Below the pieces are notes generated by a model. The model was not told the origin of the DNA. It did no database searches and saw nothing but the letters and a program-made list of their open reading frames with translations. From an uncultured Clostridia bacterium (GTDB taxonomy: Bacteria > Bacillota > Clostridia > Oscillospirales > Acutalibacteraceae), in NCBI GenBank assembly GCA_937916395.1, contig CALFTN010000024.1:1-11160 (forward strand): DNA of 11,160 nucleotides, in the 5' to 3' direction. Positions 5,833-11,160 of the stretch are shown piece after piece (position 1 is the stretch's first letter; the number at the start of each line of letters is the position of its first letter). A program made the translations under genes and the position numbers.

Positions 5833-6536
5833 CAAAATCAATTATTTTAAATAATAAAAAAATTAATTATGAATTAAACAGAAAAAATGTAAAAAATCTT
5901 AATTTGCGAATTAAGCCGGATGGAACAATTTCTGTTTCGGTAAATAATAAAATATCTCAAGAAAGAATTGATTTATTTTTAATTGAACATGCTGATTTTA
6001 TTTTAAATGCTTTAAAAAAATATGAAGAAATATCAAAAAACAAACCAGAGGAAAATAAATTAGAAACTGGAGAAAAAATAAAAATTTTAGGAATAGAACG
6101 AAATTTAATAGTTGAACAAGGTAATAAAAATAATGTTTTTTGCGATAAAAATTATTTTATTATAACGGTGAAAAATACCGATGATTTCGAGTTGAAACAA
6201 AAAATAATCGAAAAATGGAAAAAAGAACAGTCAAGCAAATTAATAACAGAAATTTGTGAAATTATGTATCCATATTTTAAAAATTATGTGCCTGTTTTCC
6301 CTGAAATAAAATTTAGAAAAATGACTTCACGTTGGGGTAGTTGTCAGCCGAAAAGAAATATATTAACGTTTAATACGCTTTTAATTGAAGCACCGGTTGA
6401 GTGTATTGAATATGTAGTTGCACATGAATTCACTCATTTTTTAGAAGCAAATCACAGTAAAAATTTTTATAATAAATTAGAAAAAATAATGCCGGATTGG
6501 AAGCAAAGAAAAAATTTGTTGAATAATAAAAAATAA
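5829..6536 (+). CDS. YgjP-type zinc metallopeptidase-like protein (DUF45/WLM clan)
   Basis: This 235-residue cytoplasmic protein belongs to the YgjP/DUF45 family. The N-terminal half is a beta-rich domain opening IILNNKKINYELNRKNVKNLNLRI-like, as in the family. The C-terminal half carries MTSRWGSC (165-172) and the zinc motif HEFTH (199-203), followed by EANHS with H209 as the likely third ligand. E200 would be catalytic. The physiological substrate of this family is not established to my knowledge. The start overlaps the deformylase-like stop by four bases, so translation is probably coupled. The gene is conspicuously AT-rich, with heavy use of AAA, AAT, ATA and TTA codons even against its neighbours. 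The stop is immediately followed by a 19-bp hairpin. Confidence 0.9.
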   Translation: MTKSIILNNKKINYELNRKNVKNLNLRIKPDGTISVSVNNKISQERIDLFLIEHADFILNALKKYEEISKNKPEENKLETGEKIKILGIERNLIVEQGNKNNVFCDKNYFIITVKNTDDFELKQKIIEKWKKEQSSKLITEICEIMYPYFKNYVPVFPEIKFRKMTSRWGSCQPKRNILTFNTLLIEAPVECIEYVVAHEFTHFLEANHSKNFYNKLEKIMPDWKQRKNLLNNKK

Positions 6537-6578
6537 TGCAAAACAACAACCATCATTTGTGATGGTTGTTGTTTTGCA
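6537..6578. terminator. 19-bp hairpin terminator overlapping the 3' end of the NUDIX gene
   Basis: A perfect 19-bp stem (6537-6555 with 6560-6578) has a TTTG loop. It begins at the base after the metallopeptidase stop. Its right arm and loop encode the last codons of the convergent NUDIX gene (QNNNHHK), and the NUDIX stop is in the left arm (6553-6555). T-rich runs occur on both strands (GTTGTTGTTTT on plus; complement of the A-rich 6523-6536 on minus), so it probably ends both transcripts. Confidence 0.85.
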
Positions 6579-7050
6579 AAAATTTGTTAAGAACAGTAAA
6601 TTCTCTTAAATAAAGACTTCGCCAGTCTTCACGCATTTCTTCATATTTACCAAAAATCTCTAATGCTTTTTCTATTTCTACCCACTCTGCAGTAATGCCA
6701 TGCTCGATTTCTGTTGCAGTTAGAGCACTCTTGCCAGTTCCGGTAATTTTGCAAGGAAAGTAATGGCTTATGTAAAGTGTTTCGAAACAATACTCTTTAA
6801 CAGTAATAAATTCATCGCTGGTGTTTTCAGCGGTTAAACCAGTTTCTTCTTCAACTTCGCGAATACAACATTCTGAAAGAGTTTCATTTTCTTCGAGTCC
6901 ACCACCAGGGCTCATATAAATGTTTGTGTTAAGTTCGTGAGACAAAAGGATTTTATTGTCCTTAATTATAATCGCTCTGCCAGAATGTCTTATTCTTTCT
7001 GGTGGGTCAGAGTGATGCTCACTTATTAATGTAACAACTTCGTTTTTCAT
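6553..7050 (-). CDS. NUDIX hydrolase
   Basis: This 165-residue hydrolase is predicted to cleave a nucleoside diphosphate linked to another group. The NUDIX box is perfect: G50, five residues, E56, seven residues, then REVEEETGL (64-72), with E65, E68 and E69 in the metal-binding positions. Strand GRAIIIKDNKILLSHE (24-39) and SPGGG before the box are typical of the fold. Substrate specificity cannot be read from the sequence; ADP-ribose, damaged nucleotides or a sugar nucleotide are all possible. GGTGA (complement of 7055-7059) sits four bases before the ATG. The last seven codons lie inside the terminator hairpin. It is divergent from the glycosidase operon through a very compact promoter region, which hints at linked control but does not prove shared function. 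Confidence 0.93.
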   Translation of the reverse strand: MKNEVVTLISEHHSDPPERIRHSGRAIIIKDNKILLSHELNTNIYMSPGGGLEENETLSECCIREVEEETGLTAENTSDEFITVKEYCFETLYISHYFPCKITGTGKSALTATEIEHGITAEWVEIEKALEIFGKYEEMREDWRSLYLREFTVLNKFLQNNNHHK

Positions 7051-7066
7051 TTAATCACCAATTTGT

Positions 7067-7095
7067 ATTTTACCAACAGAATATGAATATGTCAA
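7067..7095 (-). promoter_or_regulatory. NUDIX gene promoter (extended -10)
   Basis: Minus strand TTGACA (complement of 7090-7095, perfect), a 17-bp spacer and TAAAAT (complement of 7067-7072) preceded by TGG (complement of 7073-7075). The predicted start is near 7060, leaving a leader of about 10 bases that begins at the GGTGA site. The -35 directly abuts the opposing one. Confidence 0.75.
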
Positions 7096-7124
7096 TTGAT
7101 TATTTCTTGTCTCTGTGTTAAAAT
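7096..7124 (+). promoter_or_regulatory. Glycosidase operon promoter (extended -10)
   Basis: TTGATT (7096-7101), a 17-bp spacer and TAAAAT (7119-7124) preceded by TGT (7116-7118). The predicted start is near 7131, with a leader of about 21 bases. The -35 starts at the base next to the NUDIX -35 (7095), so the two promoters probably cannot hold RNA polymerase at once. Confidence 0.75.
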
Positions 7125-7151
7125 GTAAAAAACGAAGTTTCGGGTGACGGT

Positions 7152-8093
7152 ATGCCATATTTATTTGTTCATTTTAAAGAAAAGCTTACTCCAGATGGTG
7201 AACAAGTCTATTTTGCAATAAGTAAAAATGGATACAACTGGGAGCAGGTCAATGATGGGAAGCCAGTATTATCAGCAAATCTGGGTGAGTGTGGTTGTAG
7301 AGATGTCGAGATTATTCGACTAAAAACTAGTGAGTTTGTAATCCTTACAACTGATTTGTGTATTGCTAACAGATATGATGAAAACTACAATATTAATTGG
7401 AAAAATGTCAACAGCTCTGGTAGCAAAAATTTAAGAATGTGGAAAACATACGATTTAATTAATTTCAGCGAAGAAAAATTAATATATTTTGGTCGTGATG
7501 ATTTTGGGTGTCTCTGGGCGCCAGAAATTTTTTATGACGATGTTAACGACGAGTATTTTATACACTGGGGTTCAACTGTTGAAGCAGATGAGTTTTCTCA
7601 CATGTCTATTTACTGTTGTACCACAAAGGATTTTGAAAAATTTACAAAACCACAACGTTTTTTTGCTAAAAACAACGAGATTTTAGATAGTCATATAGTA
7701 AAAATAGGAAATGAATACCATTTGTTTTATAAAAATGCACATAACCCATCTGTAAATTTGCATGCAGTCTCAAACGATTTATATGGCGAATTTATAAATG
7801 ATGATGCTTTTCAAAGATATATGTTAAGTGAAGAGGCAACGTTTAATAAACCAGGCTCTTACGAAGGCCCAACCACATTTGTTTTACCAGATGGCAAGTG
7901 GTGTCTGCTTCTTGACTTTTTTGGTTGTGAAAAAGAAAAAATGGGTTACGTGCCGTTCCTTTCAGAAAAGTTAGGTGACTGTAATTTCAAACGTGCAGAT
8001 GATTTGTTTTCATTCCCTTATGGCTTTAAACATGGTAAAGTAATTGAAATAACTTGTGAAGAATATGAAAGGTTAAAACACTATGAATTTTGA
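7152..8093 (+). CDS. Glycoside hydrolase family 43-like five-bladed propeller enzyme
   Basis: This 313-residue predicted glycosidase acts in the cytoplasm, since no signal peptide is present. It reads as a GH43-type five-bladed propeller: SKNGYNWEQ (24-32), CRDVEII with D51 as candidate general base, LWAPEIFYD (121-129), ILDSHIVKIGNEYHLFYKN with D179 as candidate pKa modulator, and SYEGPTTFVLPDGKWCLLLD with E238 as candidate acid. The C-terminal HGKVIEITCEEYERL resembles a conserved ending seen in arabinosidase-like GH43 members. Arabinofuranosidase, xylosidase or galactosidase activity are all possible. ATG 7152 has GGTGA at 7143-7147. Its stop overlaps the GH35 start by 11 bases, so the two enzymes are made together, which suggests arabinose- and galactose-containing plant oligosaccharides as substrate. 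Confidence 0.82.
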   Translation: MPYLFVHFKEKLTPDGEQVYFAISKNGYNWEQVNDGKPVLSANLGECGCRDVEIIRLKTSEFVILTTDLCIANRYDENYNINWKNVNSSGSKNLRMWKTYDLINFSEEKLIYFGRDDFGCLWAPEIFYDDVNDEYFIHWGSTVEADEFSHMSIYCCTTKDFEKFTKPQRFFAKNNEILDSHIVKIGNEYHLFYKNAHNPSVNLHAVSNDLYGEFINDDAFQRYMLSEEATFNKPGSYEGPTTFVLPDGKWCLLLDFFGCEKEKMGYVPFLSEKLGDCNFKRADDLFSFPYGFKHGKVIEITCEEYERLKHYEF

Positions 8094-9816
8094 AGTAACT
8101 AAAAAAGATTTTTTAAAAGACAAAAAGCCAATTAAAATAATTTCTGGTGCAGTGCATTATTTCAGAAATATGCCCGACACATGGGAAGATATTTTACTTA
8201 AATTAAAAGCGTTAGGCTGTAACTGCGTTGAAACATATTGTGCCTGGAATATGCACGAAAAGGTACAGGGAGAATATGATTTCACGGGTATTTTAGATAT
8301 TGCAAAATTTATTGAAACTGCAGGAAAACTCGACTTAATGGTTATTGTAAGACCGGGCCCATATATCTGTGCCGAGTGGGAGTTTGGTGGTTTACCGTGG
8401 TGGATTCAGAGCAATGAAAATATCGAAATTCGTTGTATGAATAAAGAATACATAACTCATTTTGATAATTATTTAGATAAGCTTTGTGCAGAAATAAAAC
8501 CATATCTTTTCACAAATGGTGGACCAGTTATTATGGTGCAGTGTGAAAATGAATATGGTTATTATGGCGACGACAAAGAATATCTTACATATTTAAAAAA
8601 TGGATTTATAAATCGTGGAATTGATGTTCCACTCTTTACTTCAGATGGTACATCAAAAGAAGATTTGCTTGATGGCACAATAGAAGGTTGTCTTTCAACT
8701 GTAAATTTCGGCAGTAGGGTAGAAGAAAACTTCAAAGCACACGATGAATTGTTCCCAGATTCAATAAAAATGTGTATGGAAATGTGGGATGGTTGGTTTG
8801 ATGCGTGGGGTGACGAAAAGCATCATACAACATCAGCAGAAGACTATGCAAAAGTCGTTGACGATATGCTCGCGCGCGGTTCACTCAATATGTATATGTT
8901 TATAGGTGGAACAAACTTTGGTTTTACATCAGGTGCTAACCATTACGAGAAATTTGCACCAGATGTGACAAGCTACGATTATGATGCACTTCTTTCTGAA
9001 AATGGCGATATCACTCCTAAATATATGGCAGTACGTGAAGTTATAAAGAAATATGTTGATTATGAATTACCTGAAATTCCGGCTAATCGTGAAAGACGTG
9101 GATATGGAAAATGTGAGCTTACTGAGAGGGTGGGCATTTTTGAGAGTTTAGAAAAGCTTTCGTCACCTATTTTCTCAAATGTTCCAAAATGTATGGAATA
9201 TTATGGTACTGGTTATGGATTTATTGCATACCAGACTACACTCAATAGAGATTATGTGAATGTAGAATTATTGTTAGAAAGCCTTGGCGATAGAGCACAG
9301 ATTTATATAAATGATAATTTAGTCGATATTCTTTATATAAACGATAAATTGAAAACTTCATTTTCTGCTAAAAAAGGTGATACGCTTACTCTTCTTTGTG
9401 AAAATATGGGCAGAGCAAACTTTGGAGCAAAAATGATGCGTAAAAAGGGTATTGCAGGCAGATGCTTAATTGATGACAGAATTCATTTTAATTGGAATGT
9501 GTATCCACTTCCTATGAATAATCTCGAAAAATTAGATTTTAGTAACAATAATTTTAATGAAAAATCTGCATTTTATAAGGGTAAATTTAATGTGGATAAA
9601 AAATGTGATACATTTTTAAAGCTGGATAATTTCAAAAAGGGTTTTGTTACAATTAATGGCTTTAATATCGGACGTTTTTGGGAAATTGGTCCACAAAAAA
9701 CACTCTATGTTCCACGCTCAATTTTAAGGATTGGTGAAAATGAAATCATCGTTTTCGAAAGCGATGGCATAAAAGGTGAGCCGGTTGTTGAGTTTGGCGT
9801 TGAGCATATTTTGTGA
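8083..9816 (+). CDS. Glycoside hydrolase family 35 beta-galactosidase
   Basis: This 577-residue retaining beta-galactosidase would release terminal beta-galactose. The N-terminal TIM barrel (about 1-325) shows the GH35 signatures: ISGAVHYFR (20-28), VRPGPYICAEWEFGGLPWW (89-107), GGPVIMVQCENEYGYYG with E157 as acid/base, EMWDGWFDAWG with E233 as nucleophile, and GGTNFGFTSGAN (275-286). The C-terminal part (about 370-577) contains the jelly-roll accessory domains, ending with NGFNIGRFWEIGPQKTLYVP. The length fits the short bacterial and GLB1-like group. There is no signal peptide, so it works on imported substrate. The start lies within the end of the GH43-like gene, with GAAAGG at 8067-8072 as a modest binding site, so translation is probably coupled. 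No transporter or regulator for the operon is in the window. Confidence 0.95.
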   Translation: MNFEVTKKDFLKDKKPIKIISGAVHYFRNMPDTWEDILLKLKALGCNCVETYCAWNMHEKVQGEYDFTGILDIAKFIETAGKLDLMVIVRPGPYICAEWEFGGLPWWIQSNENIEIRCMNKEYITHFDNYLDKLCAEIKPYLFTNGGPVIMVQCENEYGYYGDDKEYLTYLKNGFINRGIDVPLFTSDGTSKEDLLDGTIEGCLSTVNFGSRVEENFKAHDELFPDSIKMCMEMWDGWFDAWGDEKHHTTSAEDYAKVVDDMLARGSLNMYMFIGGTNFGFTSGANHYEKFAPDVTSYDYDALLSENGDITPKYMAVREVIKKYVDYELPEIPANRERRGYGKCELTERVGIFESLEKLSSPIFSNVPKCMEYYGTGYGFIAYQTTLNRDYVNVELLLESLGDRAQIYINDNLVDILYINDKLKTSFSAKKGDTLTLLCENMGRANFGAKMMRKKGIAGRCLIDDRIHFNWNVYPLPMNNLEKLDFSNNNFNEKSAFYKGKFNVDKKCDTFLKLDNFKKGFVTINGFNIGRFWEIGPQKTLYVPRSILRIGENEIIVFESDGIKGEPVVEFGVEHIL

Positions 9817-9828
9817 ATTTAAAATTAA

Positions 9829-9873
9829 AAAAACTCAGTTAATTGACTTTTTGAATCAATTAACTGAGTTTTT
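9829..9873. terminator. Bidirectional terminator between GH35 and the tlpA-like gene
   Basis: An 18-bp perfect stem (9829-9846 with 9856-9873) has a 9-base loop. The right arm ends in TTTTT and continues GTTT, ending the glycosidase operon. The A-rich left flank (9819-9833) gives a T tract on the minus strand, so it also serves the convergent redox operon. Confidence 0.88.
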
Positions 9874-9906
9874 GTTTAAATTTTATTAAGCCAATAATTC
9901 CGAATT

Positions 9907-10494
9907 TTACGAATTCTGAATTAACCCAATCCCTTTTTCAAGAGTTGCAAGGTCAATCATTCCGCCGGCACTTGCTTGTAAGTAGCCGTCTTCATCAATA
10001 AAAAATGTAGCAGGGAAGCCGGTTAAACCATAATTATTAACAGCTTCCATGTTAGTGTCAAAATAAACATTAAAGTCGAAGCCCTCGTCTTCGTAATACT
10101 TTTTTGCCGTTTCCATTGTTTCCTGATAACCGTCTGTTGCGTTTATCATTAAAAACTCAACATCAGGATACTTTGCGTAAGCACTGTTAAAATCTGGCAT
10201 TTCTTCTTTGCAATAAAAACACCATGTAGCCCAGAAGTTAAGAACAACAGGCTTACCCTTGTAGTCTGAAAGCTTAACTTCATTTCCATAATAATCAAGC
10301 ACAGTAAAATCTGGCGCCTTTATTTTTTCGTCAGTTTGTGAATTTTCATTTGAGTTACTGTTTGCTTCGGTTGTGTTTTGCAAAAGGCTATCGCCACCAA
10401 AATCTTCAGTTAAATTATTATAAAGAATTGTAGCTCCGCCAATAAGAACAACTAAAGTAATTGCAATTATTATCCATTTAACGTTATTTTTCAT
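9907..10494 (-). CDS. Membrane-anchored TlpA/ResA-like thioredoxin-fold protein
   Basis: This 195-residue protein is tethered outside the membrane by an N-terminal segment (residues about 6-26), with a polar Asn/Ser/Thr-rich linker (about 27-57) before the redox domain. The AhpC/TSA-redoxin fold runs APDFTVLDYYGNEVKLSDYKGKPVVLNF-like, then WATWCFYC with redox cysteines C92 and C95, and GFPATFF with cis-proline P161. There is no lipobox cysteine. It probably reduces disulfides in exported proteins or feeds a partner such as an exported methionine sulfoxide reductase, taking electrons from the CcdA protein encoded just upstream. AGGAGT (complement of 10501-10506) sets the start and overlaps the ccdA stop. 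The exact substrate cannot be told. Confidence 0.93.
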   Translation of the reverse strand: MKNNVKWIIIAITLVVLIGGATILYNNLTEDFGGDSLLQNTTEANSNSNENSQTDEKIKAPDFTVLDYYGNEVKLSDYKGKPVVLNFWATWCFYCKEEMPDFNSAYAKYPDVEFLMINATDGYQETMETAKKYYEDEGFDFNVYFDTNMEAVNNYGLTGFPATFFIDEDGYLQASAGGMIDLATLEKGIGLIQNS

Positions 10495-10504
10495 ATTTTA
10501 ACTC

Positions 10505-11160
10505 CTATGCTAAAAAAGATAAAAATTTACCGAAAACACCAGTAGCCATAAGAATACCAACAAGAATTAAAAGAGCACCACAAATTGTATTTATTATTTT
10601 GTAGTGTTTTTTAATAAATGTAAATGCACCACGTAATTTGTCAATGAGAATTGCACTTATAAAAAATGGAATACCGAGCCCCAGAGAATAAAGCAAAAGC
10701 ATTATAACGCCTGTTAAAACTTTACCCTCGCTTGTCGCAAGCATTAAAGCAGAGCCTAAAAATGCACCAACACATGGCGTCCAGCCAATAGAAAACACAA
10801 CACCAAAAAGTAATGATGAAAAGAACCCTAAATTTTCGGTGTTAATAGTTTTTGCACCTTTGAAGATATTAAACTTAAACACACCCAAAAAGTTAAGTCC
10901 GAAGAAAATTACAATAAGACCAGTAACTATATTTACAATTGTTTTATACTCTGTGAGTAGTCTGCCGAATGTTCCGGCTAATGCACCCAACATAACAAAA
11001 ATTATTGTAAAGCCCAATATAAAGCCCAATGAATTTTTAATAGTCTTTTTTGTGTTTCTCTCAGAGCCACCAGCAAAATATGAAACATAAATTGGTAGCA
11101 TTGGTAAAAGGCAAGGAGAGATAAATGTAATTATTCCTTCGAGGAATGAAATAAAATATT
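10505..11160 (-). CDS. ccdA: CcdA/DsbD-type membrane thiol-disulfide interchange protein (5' end beyond the window)
   Basis: This polytopic protein carries electrons from cytoplasmic thioredoxin across the membrane to the TlpA-like partner. The frame is open to the window edge: upstream of the Met at 11101 it continues in frame as YFISFLEGIITFISPCLLP, the conserved first CcdA helix with its redox cysteine (codon 11113-11111). The true start is therefore outside the window, and a start at 11101 would remove an essential cysteine. The visible part is 217 residues with six hydrophobic segments; the second cysteine is in GWTPCVGAFLGSAL. A basic loop (GGSERNTKKT) follows the first helix. The stop overlaps the ribosome binding site of the TlpA-like gene ten bases ahead, so the pair is an operon sharing the terminator at 9829-9873. 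Confidence 0.93.
   Translation of the reverse strand, partial: YFISFLEGIITFISPCLLPMLPIYVSYFAGGSERNTKKTIKNSLGFILGFTIIFVMLGALAGTFGRLLTEYKTIVNIVTGLIVIFFGLNFLGVFKFNIFKGAKTINTENLGFFSSLLFGVVFSIGWTPCVGAFLGSALMLATSEGKVLTGVIMLLLYSLGLGIPFFISAILIDKLRGAFTFIKKHYKIINTICGALLILVGILMATGVFGKFLSFLA

Larger units (their letters stand above)
7036..7139. repeat. 12-bp inverted repeat flanking the divergent promoters
   Basis: AACTTCGTTTTT at 7036-7047 and its exact reverse complement AAAAACGAAGTT at 7128-7139 frame the divergent promoter region. The left copy is codons 2-5 of the NUDIX gene; the right copy falls at the predicted transcript start of the GH43-like gene. Both divergent transcripts therefore carry AAAAACGAAGTT near the 5' end. 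Confidence 0.7.

Noticed and set aside
7133..7142. Small hairpin CGAAGTTTCG near the GH43-like ribosome binding site
   Set aside because: A four-base stem with a two-base loop is too weak to control translation.
9303..9352. Short internal repeat in the GH35 gene (YINDNL and YINDKL)
   Set aside because: Similar short strands are expected in jelly-roll domains and the DNA copies are not long or exact enough to suggest a mobile or recent duplication.
11099..11101. Met at 11101 as the start of ccdA
   Set aside because: The frame continues upstream to the window edge and encodes the conserved first helix with the redox cysteine (SPCLLP).
1..11160. CRISPR array, tRNA/rRNA, insertion sequence or defence island
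   Set aside because: No spaced repeats, cloverleaf-like sequence, transposase motifs or known defence domains were seen on either strand.

Overview
The window is AT-rich (roughly one third G+C by eye). It uses Gram-positive style ribosome binding sites and carries protein families typical of anaerobic gut Clostridia (Bacillota): a phage amidase with a SPOR tail, a phi-LC3-type holin, a cupin-less AraC regulator, a short clostridial-type peptide deformylase, and intracellular GH43 and GH35 glycosidases. I cannot name a genus or species from it.

Layout. Positions 1-2452 (+) are the last part of a prophage or phage-derived late region: a peptidoglycan-binding domain fused to a long charged helical phage protein, a small membrane/coiled-coil protein, a phi-LC3 holin and an N-acetylmuramoyl-L-alanine amidase. 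Chromosomal-type genes follow: purC (-), a membrane-anchored metallophosphoesterase (+), a cupin-less AraC-type regulator (-), a deformylase-like gene overlapping a YgjP-type metallopeptidase gene (+), a NUDIX hydrolase (-), a GH43-like/GH35 glycosidase operon (+), and a ccdA-tlpA-type thiol redox operon (-). The ccdA gene runs off the right edge.

The eight transcription units alternate strand without exception. Each of the four convergent junctions holds one perfect-stem hairpin that could serve both neighbours (2458-2486, 4549-4583, 6537-6578, 9829-9873). Each of the three divergent gaps holds one recognisable sigma-A type promoter per gene, all with 17-bp spacers; five of the six have a TG extended -10. 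In the NUDIX/GH43 gap the two -35 boxes abut with no base between them.

Working together. The phage lysis genes (holin plus amidase) form one module. The two glycosidases lack signal peptides and probably trim imported arabinose- and galactose-containing plant oligosaccharides in the cytoplasm. CcdA and the TlpA-like protein form a membrane relay that moves reducing power outward. I see no CRISPR array, tRNA, rRNA, riboswitch or transposase, and no convincing new defence system. The items most worth a second look are the regulatory architecture, the non-canonical deformylase beside a second metallohydrolase, and the fused phage protein.
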